Shown here in pieces: positions 1-11,391 of a DNA stretch of 64,000 nucleotides (positions within the stretch are counted from its first letter, which is position 1; every line of letters starts with the position of its first letter). A program made the position numbers and the translations under genes. The stretch is taken from positions 31,911,154-31,975,153 of the forward strand of contig CM033396.1 of the NCBI GenBank assembly GCA_019426215.1, in the 5' to 3' direction. Origin of the DNA: Buddleja alternifolia (taxonomy: Eukaryota; Streptophyta; Magnoliopsida; Lamiales; Scrophulariaceae). Under the pieces are notes generated by a model that saw only the letters and a program-made list of their open reading frames with translations, ran no database searches and was not told the origin of the DNA.

Positions 1-215
1 CATGTTTTTATAACAAAACTATAGCCTTCCTTGTCCAACAAGGGTACAGAAATGATGTTCTTAATTAATTGCGGAATGTAAAATACATTGTTCAAAATAA
101 CACGATTTTTGTTGGGAAAAGATAAGTAGATAGTTCCTACGGCCGTGGTAGCAACCCGTGCTCCATTCCCAAACTGCATGGTCATCTCCCCTAGATCGAT
201 ATGCCCCCACAAGTC
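1..215 (-). mobile_element. Copia A protease-to-integrase linker fragment
   Basis: Read on the minus strand, this carries the copia segment between protease and the GAG-pre-integrase domain: motifs such as FGNGARVA, FYIPQLIKNIISV and LLDKEGYS are visible. It lies downstream of the reverse transcriptase fragment, which is the wrong order for one element, so it belongs to another or rearranged copy. It runs off the left edge. The same segment recurs at 10604-10705 (minus) and 12155-12268 (plus), but there an internal deletion joins the protease motif HLCNDLQV directly to the linker. Confidence 0.75.
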
Positions 216-921
216 TAAATATGCAGCTATGGCTATAACTATTGAGGAAAGCAGTCTTCACATCCATATGCCAAATCTCATAGTTTAAATATGCATCTAT
301 GGCTAGAAGTATTCGGATGGTTTTGACCATCGCCACTAGTGAATAGGTTTCATCATAGTCAATTCCTTGCCTCTGAGTATAACCTTTCGCCACGAGACGT
401 GACTTGTAGGTGACTACCTCTCCATCTGCTCCAAGCTTTCGCTTATAGATCCACTTGCAACCTACGAGTTTAGACCCGTTTGGTGGATCCACCAAGGTCC
501 AAACCTTGTTAGAGTGCATGGAGTCCATCTCGGATTGTATGGCTTCTAACCATTTTCCCGAATCGACGTCCAAGGTCACTTTCCCATATGTCCTTGGATC
601 AGGGAAATTACCATCCTCGTTGCTATCAAGCAAGAAACCATACCTCTCAGGTTGTTTTGGGATCCTTTCGGATCTTCGAGGACGTTGTGCACTTGCTACT
701 ACTTCTGGTTGTGCATCTGTGGTATCAGGTGAACCCTTTTGTGGTTCTTGAGTTTCCTCAAGTTCTGCAACCTCGCCATTTCTATCCAATAGAAATTCAT
801 TCTCTAAGAAGGTAGCGTTCCTTGAAACAAACACTTTATGTTCCAAAGAGTTGTAGGAATAATATCCATAAGATTCCTTTGGATATTCCACAAACTTACA
901 TAAGGAGGATCTTGCATCCAA
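216..921 (-). pseudogene. Copia A reverse transcriptase fragment
   Basis: The minus-strand reading frame first covers the linker after integrase (VFVSRNATFLENEF, then an acidic Gln/Glu-rich stretch). It then enters the start of the Ty1/copia reverse transcriptase: VWTLVDPPNGSKLVGCKWIY, RLVAKGYTQRQGIDYDET, and the first catalytic block MDVKTAFLN. After that block the sequence jumps to the fragment at 1-215, so the second catalytic block (YVDD) and RNase H are absent. Codons change phase relative to the integrase upstream. This is a dead fragment; the family assignment is secure. Confidence 0.85.
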
Positions 922-1630
922 CTAGTTGCTTGACATAAGCCGAGCAACCCCATACCCTTAGGTATTTCATATGGCACTTTGGAGACACTCTTTGACAGTA
1001 CTCTATTTAATAGATGCGTCGCAGGTTCTAGGGCATAGCGCCAGAAGGAAATAGGAAGTCCAGTGGAACTCATCATGGATCGAACCATGTCCATCAAAGT
1101 CCGATTCCTTCGCTCCCTTACCCCATTAAGTTGGGGAGTACCGGGCGGAGTCCACTGAGAGACAATCCCATTGTCTTTTAGATAATCAAGGAATTCACGG
1201 GACAAGTATTCTCCCCCTCGATCCGATCGAAGAGCTTTGATACTTCGTCCTGTTGGCTTCTCTACTTCATGTCTAAACTCCTTGAACCTCTCAAAGGCTT
1301 CAGACTTGTATCTCATAAGATACACGTAACCATGCCTCGAAGAGTCGTCGGTGAAGGTTATGAAGTAAGAATGGCTCCCTTTAGTGCTTACATTAAGTGG
1401 ATCACATACATCCGTATGGACCAAGTCCAAGAGGTTAGTAGCTCGCTTTAGACAAGATTCACAAGTTGGCATATCTAGCATTTCCCGAAGGTCAAGCTTA
1501 TCCGCCATCTTATGAATCCTATCCTTAGAGATATGGCCCAGTCTAGCATGCCACGAGTATGTATCATTTTGATTATCCAACTTTCTCTTACTAGTATGTT
1601 CCTCATGTTGAGATAATAAAATTGGAGTAT
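922..1630 (-). pseudogene. Copia A GAG-pre-integrase and integrase core
   Basis: On the minus strand this contains the pre-integrase zinc region (YSWHARLGHISKDRIHKM, CESCLK) and the integrase core with its acidic residues in context: VHTDVCDP, ALRSDRGGEY and GVRERRNRTL. After SVSKVPYE the frame continues into unrelated residues, because a deletion and frameshift separate integrase from the reverse transcriptase at 216-921. The upstream end is cut at 1630/1631 by the Ty3 element, inside the codons for TPILLSQHEEH. The uninterrupted version of that point is visible at about 12350 in the plus-strand copy, so the nesting order is clear. Confidence 0.87.
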
Positions 1631-3056
1631 TGATACGTGTCGAATACACCAAAATATAATTAATGTTCTCACAAGAATCTGTAGTACTCGTAAGTCCAGT
1701 TCGAACCTTAGAGATTGGTTGATCAAAATAATATTCAATGGGGAGGTTTGTTTGGATGAATGATAAAGGGCAGGAATTAAATAGGAAGTTCAATAAATGT
1801 AAAACATCGATTTAAGGATAATTCGTTCTTCAATTCAAGTTGATTATAGACACCTAAAATACTATATATTCTTTGATTACTTAGCCAAGAACATAAATAA
1901 CCAGCTATTTATATCCTATTAACTTCCTTATATCATTAACCAAAGCCCAGCACCCGATTAAATTCTTATTATCAACTGACTCGATATTAAGCAATCCTAA
2001 TCATGTCAATAATAGCATAACGAATTAGAAGGGACTAAGGATAAACAATTGTTTAAGCAAGCGCCAACTATTTAATTTACACTAATGTTTCCCTCGAGTA
2101 ATCAATGAAAATTGGGATCGCAATCTTGACAACTCAATTGCTACGAGCACAAATCAAGCATAACAATTACGAATTATGAAGATTGTTAGCAATAGATTGT
2201 AATAGATAATCAACTAATCTGCACCTTAGATTATTATCTAAACAAGCATGAACATTAAGAATAAGAAACAAAAGATAATCAAACCGTAGATAGATAGATG
2301 AAGCTCCGTGTCTCACAACGTGTGAACCAAAATGAACTCCCTTGAATCGAAAGAAAAACTTAGCTACTCATAATTGTAAGCATAAAACTTGAAAATACTA
2401 TTTTTCTTACTCTCTCCCCTCCTCCCTTGTACTTCAAGTCTTGCAAGACATATATAGGTAATGAAAAGATGCCACAATCATGGAGAGAATATATTCTCTC
2501 TTCCATTATCAAGACATGGAGAATATATTCTTCTCTTTAATATCGAAGCATGGAGAATATATTCTTCCCTCTACACTTTGATTTGTATCCACTTATAAAC
2601 CATCGAATCTGACTTTGACTCCTTCTAGAAATTTGTAGATTTATGTGTTATCTTTCATTTCCAACTGGCCTTGACTGAATCCAAGACACGTAACTCTATT
2701 TATGAAATTTTCACCAAAGCTGCACAGTCTAGTCCAAAACAGAAATCTTCTGTAAATTTTTGAACACTTTCGAGCCCTTTAACTTCCGAACTGGGTCTGG
2801 ACTTCTTCATAAGAAATATAGGCCTTTGTCTTAGATTTCCAACTAGATAAAATTCAATAGAAACTAATGTCTGTATCTCCAAATATATCATTATTTCCGA
2901 AACATCGCCAAATCTCCCATTTTGATTGAAATTGATATTTTGCACTCCAAATCTTGCCTAAATCACAAAATGAGATAAAATCAGCTCCAATGGCCATATA
3001 ATCACAATAAAATGCTAAAGATAGAAAAATAAAATATATAAATATTGCACTTATCA
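1631..3056 (-). repeat. 3' LTR of the Ty3 element
   Basis: A 1426-bp LTR with TGATA...TATCA ends, giving TG/CA termini on either strand. Its inner edge abuts a polypurine tract on the minus strand. Homology to the 5' copy at 9943-10225 is nearly continuous, apart from a 39-bp stretch (about 1795-1835) missing there between short ttcaa repeats. Another part (about 2540-2893) is found inverted at 10226-10598. Confidence 0.9.
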
Positions 3057-3070
3057 AATTCCCCCACACT
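3057..3070 (-). other. Polypurine tract of the Ty3 element
   Basis: On the minus strand a run AGTGTGGGGGAATT directly precedes the LTR start TGATAAGTGC. This is the expected second-strand priming site. Confidence 0.8.
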
Positions 3071-4263
3071 TAGCTCTTGCACGTCCTCGGGCAAAGACAG
3101 AGAAACTAGAAAACTAAAACTAAGACTAAAGCTAACCACTTTCGTAGATAACACGGTTGCATTTAGCATATACAACAAGCCTTTAAACCCCTAGGTTATC
3201 CCTAGTGAACGAGTTTAGTCTCGTAATGGTTTGCAGAAGATATACCCACAAAATCAATCTCTCAATGTACAAACAAGCAAGTTCATGAAATTTTCTTTCC
3301 CAACATCAATTCGTAACCAAAAATTAACAAATTTCGCTAGAAAGGTCAATCATGTCTCCACCATTACTCTTGCATTTACACAAACTTCTCAAGAATTCAC
3401 TTAATTTCGTAACCACAATACTATTAATGCAACATCTAACTCAACATCATCCCTTTATATTTCCTCTATCATGAATAATAAATTAAAACGAGCAGATATA
3501 TTATTATTATTATTAAGCGCACACTTATCTTTTGACGCGACTACAAACATTACTCATGAATGCACCTGGTTACTCAATAAGCAGATCATTTCATTCTCGA
3601 CATACTTTGAATAGCCCTATTAGATTTCCAACACAGTAGCAAGTTTGGGCCGATAGTTCCCAGACTAAATAGTCTTAGGTTACCAAGCTTGAAAACTCCT
3701 TGGGCTTAATCCCTTCAGTGTAGATAATCCCAGGCGCTATATTATATCTTCAACATTACACAATTTACGCCTCAAGCTTTACACCGAGGAATTTCATTCG
3801 TTATTACTTTAAATCACTATCAACCAGATTCACCTTGAGGAATTTGAAGGAATTTCAGCAAGTCAAAAGTCACATACAAAGTTATGCTAAATTACGAATT
3901 CACACGAATTTCTCTAAAAGCATGTACTTCAACAATCATAACAATTTAAACACTACTTAACTTCTCTATTGAATCTAGTTTATTTTTCAATCAACCACTG
4001 ATGAAGGGAAATAATTTTTCACTACCTTACGTGGCTGCACAATAAAGATTTTTTTTTTTCAAAAGATAAACAACTAACCCTTTCCTCCACACTTAAAATC
4101 TGCAATGTCCTCAATGCAACACAGACTGAACATAATACATGATTAAACGAAATTAAAAGAGATATGGAAAAAGAGCAAATCTGATGGTGGTCGTTCAGCC
4201 ACTCTTGGGTTGCCTCCCAATCAACGACTTTTTTTAAAGTCGTTGGCTCGACTTTGCAGCCTT
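3071..4263 (-). other. Ty3 3' noncoding region
   Basis: About 1.2 kb between the integrase stop and the polypurine tract. No reading frame of note is present on either strand. Some Athila relatives carry an envelope-like gene here; none is recognisable in this copy. Confidence 0.6.
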
Positions 4264-5232
4264 TTAATCCAAGTAAGTTGGATTGATCAATGAAACTTCT
4301 TCAATTGTCTGCTCTTGAAAACCTTCATAGAAAGGTTTGAGTCTATGTCCATTTACCTTGAACAATTTGTTAGTTTCTAAGCTTTGAATCTCTACTGCAC
4401 CATAAGAAAATACGTTAATCACAACAAAAGGTCCAACCCAATGAGAACGTAACTTACTAGGCATTAATTTGAGTTTTGAGTTGTAAAGCAACACTTTTTG
4501 TCCAATCACAAATTCCTTCCTAGAGATCATCTTGTCATGAAACCCCTTGGTCTTCTCCTTGTAAATTCAGAAATTCTCATAAGCATCAAGGCAAATCTCC
4601 TCTAACTCTTGTAGTTGCAACTTCCTTTGTATACCAGCTTGATCTCTATCTAAATTGCAACTCTTTACAGCCTAAAACGTTTTGTGTTCCAATTCTACAG
4701 GAAGATGACACGATTTACAGAAGACGTTCTATATGGAGACATCCCAATAGGTGTTTTATAGGCTGTCTGGTACGCCCATAATGCATCTTTAAGTCGAAGA
4801 CTCCAATCTTTTTTATTAGGATTTACAGTTTTTTCCAAGATGGACTTGACTTCTCGATTGGACACCTCGGCTTGCCCATTTGTCTGAGGGTGATAAGGTG
4901 TGCATGTCTTATGAAACACCCCATATTTTTTTAGCAAAGTGTCCACAACTCGATTACAAAAATGAGACCCCTGATCACTTATCAACGCTTTTGGTATGCC
5001 AAACCTACTAAAAATGTTAGACTTGAGAAAACCTACAACAGTTTTAGAATCGTCAGTTTGGGTGGCTTTAGCTTCCACCCACTTCGAAACATAATCAACC
5101 GCAAGTAAGATATAAACAAAACCAAAGGAGGAAGGAAAGGGTCCCATAAAATCAATACCCCATATATCAAAAATCTCACAAACAAGGATGGGCGTTTGAA
5201 CCTTTTCATTCCTATGACTTAAATTCCCCGTC
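4264..5232 (-). pseudogene. Ty3 integrase core and C-terminal region
   Basis: The core reads [30 protein letters not shown] and [20 protein letters not shown], which keeps the D, D and E of the catalytic triad. It continues through [19 protein letters not shown] to about 4695. The C-terminal part (4264-4530) has [20 protein letters not shown] and the HRLKPF motif usual for Athila/Tat integrases, with no chromodomain. Frameshifts and a stop between 4530 and 4700 disconnect the two blocks. Integrase normally inserts the double-stranded cDNA into host DNA. Confidence 0.87.
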
Positions 5233-5234
5233 CT

Positions 5235-5617
5235 TTAACATTGTTCACAATATTTACACATGACATAAGCATCACGGAATAAAGTAGGCCAATAAAAACC
5301 ACCATCTAACACTTTTCTAGCAGTTCTCTTAGGTCCAAAGTGACCACCACACGCATAAGCATGACGAAATTTCAAGACAGAGCTTAATTCAAAATCAGGT
5401 ACACATCTCCTAATAATTTGATCGGAACAAAACTTCCACAAGTATGGATCATCCCACACATATATTTCGCCTCACTCTTAATTTTTTCTTTCTTAGCTCT
5501 ACTCAAATCAGCAAGTAAAGTTCTAGAAACTAAATAATTCACTAAATCAGCATACCAAGGAACCATACCTTGCAGAGCAAACAATTGCTCATCCGGAAAG
5601 AATTCTTGTAGTGGCAC
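5235..5617 (-). pseudogene. Ty3 integrase N-terminal zinc-binding (H2C2) region
   Basis: Two overlapping frames together give the segment between RNase H and the integrase core. They include PWYADLVNYLVS, IRRCVPDFELSSVL, RHAYACGGHFGPKRTARKVL, GFYWPTLFRDAY and CKYCEQC. The His and paired Cys pattern is that of the H2C2 domain that binds zinc in Ty3 integrases. A frameshift lies near 5455. Confidence 0.8.
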
Positions 5618-5629
5618 CAGATTTTCTTT

Positions 5630-6060
5630 TCACACCAATCTACTCAAATGATCCGCCACCAAATTTTCAGCCCCCTTTTTATCTTTAATCTCTAGATCAA
5701 ATTCTTGAAGAAGAAGAATCCATCTCATTAACCTCGGTTTTGATTCTTTCTTCGCCAAAAGATGTCTTAAAGCTGCATAATCAGAAAATACAATCACTTT
5801 AAATCCAAGTAGATAAGAACGAAATTTATCTAAAGCAAAAACAATAGACAAAAGTTCTTTTTCAGTAGTTGAATAATTGCATTGAGCCGCGTTAAGAGTC
5901 CGGGAAGCATAATGGATCACATGAGGTTGCTTGCCAACTCGTTGTCCTAAAACTGCTCCCATTGCATAATTACTCGCATCACACATTATTTCGAATGGCA
6001 GAGACCAATCCGGTGGTTGCATCAAAGGCGTAGTGGTTAGCGCTGATTTCAGCTTGTCAA
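5630..6060 (-). pseudogene. Ty3 RNase H domain
   Basis: The minus-strand frame gives [50 protein letters not shown] and [17 protein letters not shown], followed by [17 protein letters not shown] and VADHLSRL. This is the standard RNase H block that follows Ty3 reverse transcriptase. The Asp (MCDAS), Glu (TTEKE) and the later VFSD Asp are retained. Upstream, a stop near 6077 separates it from the reverse transcriptase. Confidence 0.87.
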
Positions 6061-6076
6061 AAGCGTTCTTGCAGTC

Positions 6077-7112
6077 TTAGGTAAATTCGAAAATCACATC
6101 TTGTTGTAGCAACTTGGACAGAGGCAATGCAATCTTTGAAAAATCCTTGATAAATCTACGATAAAAACCTGCATGACCAAGGAAAGATCGCACATCCCTC
6201 ACACATGTGGGGTAGGGTAAGTTCACAATTAAATCTACCTTAGCTTTATCTACCTCAATACCTTTACATGAAATAACATGTCCTAATACAATCCCTTGTT
6301 CTATACCATAAAATGACATTTTTCAAAATTCAAAACAAGATTCGTGTCAATGCAACGATCAAGCACACAAGATAAATTTTCAAGACAAGAATCAAATGAA
6401 TCCCCATGCAAAGTAAAATCATGCATAAAAACTTCAATGTACTTTTCGATGAAATCAGAGAAAATACTTATCATGCAGCGCTGAAAAGTGGTTTGTGCAT
6501 TGCAAAGTCCAAACGGCATCCTCCAGTAAGCGAATGTTCCAAACGAACACGTGAATGTGGTTTTCTCTTGGTCTTCAGGAGCAATCACAATCTGGTTATA
6601 ACCTGAATAACCATCAAGAAAACAATAATGAGATTTACCGGCTAATTGCTCAAGCATTAGATCAATAAAAGGTAAAGGAAAATGGTATTTTCTCGTTGCT
6701 GCATTCAGCTTGCGGTAATCAATGCAAACACGCCACCCACTTTGAATCCCGGAGGAACTAGCTCATTATTCTGGTTCTGCACTACAGTCACTCCAGATTT
6801 TTTTGGTACAACCTGAACAGGACTCACCCACTTGCTGTCTGAAATTGGGTAAATAACTCCTGATTTTTTTGGTACAACCTGAACAGGACTCACCCACTTG
6901 CTGTCTGAAATTGGGTAAATAACTCCTGCATCCAACAACTTCAGGATTTCTTTCTTTACTACATCCATCATCAATGGATTTAGCCTTCTTTGAGCCTCTC
7001 TGCTTGGTTTCGAGTCATCCTCTAACAAAATTCGGTGCACGCACATAGAAGGACTAATTCCCTTAATGTCGGCTATAGTCCACCCAATTGCTGTCTTATG
7101 ATCTTGAAGCAT
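6077..7112 (-). pseudogene. Ty3 reverse transcriptase, catalytic Asp replaced by His
   Basis: Blocks in order on the minus strand are: IADIKGISPSMCVHRILLED, then EILKLLDAGVIYPISDSKWV, FLDGYSGYNQI, FTCSFGTFAYWRMPFGLCNA, VFMHDFTLHG, VLNFEKCHFMV, VLGHVISCKGIEVDKAK and VRSFLGHAGFYRRFIKDFSK. Two defects stand out. The catalytic pair, normally an F-x-DD motif, reads M-H-D, with the His codon at 6421-6423. A 66-bp segment (about 6797-6928) is tandemly duplicated, repeating 22 residues that end in VVPKKS. Stops near 6300 and 6700 also break the frame, so the enzyme must be inactive. Confidence 0.88.
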
Positions 7113-7148
7113 CCTAACGAGTCATTCCTCTTGCACCATAGTCAGATT

Positions 7149-8303
7149 CTATGCAATTATTACTGGCAAGGTCTCAGTCTCCCCTAAGTACGCATACTTC
7201 AGATGGTCGGGTAAGGGCTTAAGTTCTAAACTCGGTGCCTGCAACACAGATGGCAGCAATTTTGTGTGATTAAATGATAACTTAATTTTTGACACATTAT
7301 ACGTGCTAGGGGCTGGTGGTAAGGACTGCAAAGCTATAATCATCTCTTCAACTTCATCACTAAAATTCAGATGCTCCCCGAATTGCCATAAACCACGACT
7401 GAGTACTACTTCCAATGCATCCACTTGACTTTTTTCAAAAGCCTCCTCCTATGCTAACACATCAATAATATCAATAGAATAAACTGAATTCACATCAGGG
7501 GAATACCTCGTGGATTAGAATATGCTAAATTTGATAATCTGCCCATCGAACTCCATTGATAAAGTGCCATCATAAGCATCAATCTTTGTTCTTGCTGTTT
7601 TGAGGAAGGGGCGTCCTAGGAGGATCGGGGCTGGATTTGGGGATCCATTATCTTCCATATTCAGAACGTAAAAATCAGCTGGAAAGATTAACTCGTTCAA
7701 CTGTACTAACACATCATCAAGCACCCCCTCGAGGTATGCATTAGATCAATCCGCCAATTGTATAATAACACAAGTTTGTTTCAAGGGACCCAAATTAAGA
7801 AATGCATAAATTGAATGAGGCATGACGTTAATTGATGCACCTAAATCTACACGTTCAAATCTATTAGTAGTACCAATCACATAAGGGATAGTAAATGTAC
7901 CTGGATCCTTACACTTAGGCGACAGTTTTCCCTGGATTACTGCAGACACATTTTCATCCACCTTAATCTTCTCGTCTCCTCGTAGCTTCATCTTCGTGGT
8001 GCACAGTTCCTTAAGGAATTTCGCATATCTCAAAATCTGACTAATAGCATCAAGCAGTGGAATGTTTACTGCTACATTCCTAAATGTCTCCAATATCTCC
8101 TTCTCTTCATCTTGTTTCTTGGATTTACTTAACATGCTCGGAAAGGGGATGGAAACAGGAACATTGTCAGTGGAATTATGCATGTTTGGAGAAAAACTTA
8201 CCTTGGGAGTTTCGAGATCAATTTCAGCCTCTTTTTTCTCTGCTGATTTTTCTTCTTCCGGCACACTTTGAATTGGGCTCTGAATTTCTTTTCCGCTTGG
8301 CAA
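7149..8303 (-). pseudogene. Ty3 aspartic protease and flanking linkers
   Basis: The region 7515-8303 contains LSPKCKDPGTFTIPYVIG, the active-site block DLGASINVMPHSIY, LGPLKQTCVIIQLAD, then VLVQLNELIFPADFYVLNME, PILLGRPFLKTARTKIDAYD and SMEFDGQIIKFSI. This is a typical retropepsin in this lineage. 7149-7424 encodes the linker before reverse transcriptase (LELKPLPDHLKYAYLG). A stop near 7745 splits the protease. The protease would process the gag-pol precursor in an active copy. Confidence 0.85.
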
Positions 8304-8491
8304 AGTTACTACACTGGCATTCTCTCTAGGATTTATGATTGTTTAGGAGGGTAATTTGCCCGAACCTTGAGCTTCCATCTTGCTCATCGAAGTTGCTAAC
8401 TGACTTATCTGTTTCTCCAAATTTTAGATGTTGTTCCTTGTTTCTTGTTAAAATTGTTGGGTATTGTTAGCGAGAGCTTTGACAATTTCAT

Positions 8492-9706
8492 CTAAAGGCA
8501 TACCTGAATTCGAAGATTGATTCGTTTGATGTTGCTGTGGCTGGAAAGAATTATGATAACGATTTTGTCCAACTTGATTTCCATAACTGGATCTCGCCAG
8601 CCTGAATTGTATGAATTGGAATAAAGATCGTACTTACTTTGTTGCTGACCTGGGAATCCTCTAATGGCATTGGCTTCCTGGTTAGTATTTTCTTGCAATG
8701 TAGGACACGCATCAGTGGGGTGCCCTGTAACCAAACAAATACCACATACCTTCGCTACTTGCAAATTTCCTACGGCCATCTGATGAACTAATGAAGTTAA
8801 CTCAGAAATTTTATGCTCAAGGTTAGATGTACTTACCTCGTTGACTTTTTTAGGTGTATGATCTAACCTCATGCCAAATTGCTGTGAATTTGCTGCCATG
8901 TTGGAAATTAAAGTTCTAGCAGCTGTGGGGGTTTTATCCACTAGAGCTCCTCCACTCGCTGCATCAATCATGGTCCTCTCCATGGGAAGTAAGCCTTCAT
9001 AAAAATATTGAATTAATAGTTGCTCACTTATCTGATGGTGTGGACAGCTTGCACACAACTTCTTAAATCGCTCCCAATATTCATATAACGGTTCTCTGTT
9101 GTCCTTATACCACAAATCTCTTTTCTTATGTTGGCAGCCCTTGATGCTGGAAAGTACTTTTCCAAAAATAGTCTTTTGACTTCATTCCATGTTGTTATCG
9201 TCCCTGACTGAAGGTAAGTAATAAAGCCAATCTTTTGCATCATCTGCTAAGGAAAATGGCAATGCTCTTAATTTAATTTGTTCCTCGGATACTCCCGTCG
9301 GTCTCATGCTCGAGCATACAACATGAAATTCCTTTAGGTGCTTGTTTGGGTCCTCACCTGCAAGACCACGAAATTTAGGCAATAAGTGAATCAATCCAGA
9401 TTTTAATTCAAAATCGACATCGAAATCAGCATATTCAATGCATAAAGGTTGTAAATTAAAATCCGGAGTAGCCAACTTCTTCAAAGTCCTATTATTTCCA
9501 GCTAGGACTTCCTCTTCGTCTGATTCACTCAAAAATAAGTGAAGAGATATGGTGCTTCCAGGTGGAGATAAGATAGATACTTCTGATTGCACGTTTTCCG
9601 CGTCGCTCGTCCTCTTAGCGTCTTTCCTCAATCTACGCAAAGTTCTTTCAATCTCTGGATCAATTTCTTGGGTCTTAGATTGAGAAAAACGAGTCATAAC
9701 ATACAA
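8492..9706 (-). pseudogene. Ty3 gag with CCHC zinc knuckle
   Basis: The N-terminal frame (9182-9706) starts MYVMTRFSQSKTQEIDPEIE and includes the gag core FRGLAGEDPNKHLKEFHVVC and LPFSLADDAKDWLYYLP. A frameshift near 9240 moves the reading to 9028-9243 (WNEVKRLFLEKYFPASRAAN) and another to 8492-9115 (EPLYEYWERFKKLCASCPHH, IDAASGGALVDKTP). The knuckle reads CGICLVTGHPTDAC (C-X2-C-X4-H-X4-C). Gag would form the virus-like particle and bind RNA. The frame breaks show decay. Confidence 0.87.
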
Positions 9707-9920
9707 AGACTCAAAAGGGGGAGTAAGAAAATATCATAGGAATTCACAAATGACGAAGATTTTACAGCTAAAATTAGAAAAATTCCAAAAACCCTTATGA
9801 TTTTTTTTTCAATGCACAAATTAGTCAATAAAACTTGAAACTAAGAAATATAAAAATCTAACAGGATATATATATTACAATAATAATTAGAATAAAATAA
9901 GATTTTGACTGAAAATCAAT

Positions 9921-9937
9921 CCCCGGCAACGGCGCCA
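9921..9937 (-). other. Primer binding site, tRNA-Asp
   Basis: The plus strand reads CCCCGGCAACGGCGCCA, identical to the 3' end of plant tRNA-Asp(GTC) including CCA. The minus strand is therefore the complementary primer site. It lies 5 bp inside the 5' LTR edge. Confidence 0.92.
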
Positions 9938-9942
9938 AAATT

Positions 9943-10225
9943 TGATACATGTCAAATGCACCAAAATATAATTACTGTTCTCACAAGAATCTGTAGTACT
10001 CGTAAGTCCAGGTCGAACCTTAGAGATTGGTTGATCAAAATAATATTCAATGGGGAGGTTTGTTTGGATGAATGATAAAGGGCAGGAATTAAATGGGAAG
10101 TTCAATTCAAGTTGATCATAGACACCTAAAATACTATCTATTCTTTGATTACTTAGCCAAGAACATAAATAATCAGCTATTTATATCCCTATTAACTTCC
10201 TTATATCATTACCCAAAGCCCAACT
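9943..10225 (-). repeat. Truncated 5' LTR of the Ty3 element
   Basis: It begins TGATACATGTC and follows the 3' LTR closely for about 280 bp before breaking at aaagccca. The rest of the 1426-bp LTR, including its outer end, is missing in direct orientation. Confidence 0.87.
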
Positions 10226-10598
10226 TTGGTTAATAATGATATATCTGGAAATACAGACATTAGTTTCTATTGAATTTTATCAAGTTGGAAAGCTAAGACA
10301 AAAAGCCTATATTTCTTATGAAGAAGTCCAGACCCAGTTCGGAAGTTAAAGGGCTCGAAAGTGTTCAAGAATTTACAGAAGATTTCTGTTTTGGACTGGA
10401 CTGCGCAGCTTTGGTGAAAATTCATAAATAGAGTTACGTGTCTTGGATTCAGTCAAGGCCAGTTGGAAATGAAAGATAACACATAAATCTAAAAATTTCT
10501 GGAAGGAGTCAAAGTCAGATTCGATGGTTTATAAGTGGATACAAATCAAAGTGTAAAGGGAAGAATAGATTCTCCATGCTTTGATGTTAAAGGGGAGA
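10226..10598 (+). repeat. Inverted LTR fragment fused to the 5' LTR stump
   Basis: This is the reverse complement of about 2540-2893 of the 3' LTR. The fusion point forms a short near-palindrome (10204-10245: tatatcatta...taatgatata). The right edge passes directly into copia A at about 10598. Confidence 0.85.
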
Positions 10599-11391
10599 AC
10601 AAAACTATTGCATTCCTTGTCCAACAAGGGTACAAAAATGATGTTCTTAATTAATTGCGGAATGTAAAATACATTGTTCAAAATAACACGGTTTTTGTTG
10701 GAAACAAATGACCTGCAAATCATTGCAAAGGTGAACTCCACATCTGGTGTCCAACACCCAAGAAGCATCATTAACTGATAAGTTAACTTCAACATAAAAC
10801 ATATCATTCACTGATTCAGTTACGCTTCCAATGTCCCTTTTTACCACAATTAAAACACGCACCCTGATTGGTACTCTTAGCCTTTTTCACACCACATTTG
10901 CCTTTCAACTGCTTTTTCTTGTTGTTGTTGTTCTTCCCCTTATCCTTATGGCCCTTAGAACGGGATGAGGAACCAACAAGCAGTACCGGTTTATCTTTCT
11001 TGATGGTGGCATCTGCACTCATCAACATGTTCAACAATTCGGGTAATGAAGCCTCAAGTTGATTCGTGTTGTAGTTGATGACAAACTGGTCAAACTACTC
11101 TGGAAGGGACTGAAGCCCGAGGTCAACAGAAAGCTCAGTCTCAAGTTTTACACCAAGATCGAAGAGCTTATTAATAAGACCAATCATACGTAAAACGTGA
11201 TCATCGACCGACGATCCCCCGTGCAAGCGAGCGCGGAATAGCTCTTTAGAGATTGCGAATCTCTCCCTCCTAGTTCGAATGTCATAGAGCTCCTCGAGAC
11301 TCTTGATAATATCCTTAGAGATGGTCACGAGCCTTGCGCTCACTTGGAAGCAGAATCTTAAGGTTTCGGTACCAATCAGCGTAGTTGGACC
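10599..11391 (-). mobile_element. Copia A gag/protease, minus-strand arm
   Basis: On the minus strand it carries gag (YADWYRNLKILLPSERKA near 11331-11390; ISKDIIKSLEELYD; RERFAISKELFRARLHGGSS; LSVDLGLQSLPE), a zinc knuckle CFNCGKKGHWKRN (about 10818-10855) and a protease start HLCNDLQV, then the linker. From 10604 to about 11330 it is the inverted copy of 11537-12268. The 5' LTR and element start are absent. Stops interrupt gag. Confidence 0.85.

Larger units (their letters stand above)
1631..10598 (-). mobile_element. Ty3 retrotransposon, Athila/Tat type, inserted in copia A
   Basis: A minus-strand LTR retrotransposon: 3' LTR 1631-3056, polypurine tract, integrase, RNase H, reverse transcriptase, protease, gag, tRNA-Asp primer site 9921-9937 and a damaged 5' LTR. 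The domain order gag-PR-RT-RNaseH-IN marks it as Ty3. Primer choice and gag/protease style (DLGASINVMP) fit the non-chromodomain Athila/Tat branch. No convincing env-like ORF is present. The left flank is agtat, but no matching duplication survives on the right because the 5' LTR is rearranged. Stops and frameshifts break most domains, so it is non-autonomous. Confidence 0.9.

Noticed and set aside
3071..4263. Envelope-like gene of an Athila element
   Set aside because: No ORF or membrane-protein features in this 1.2-kb region.
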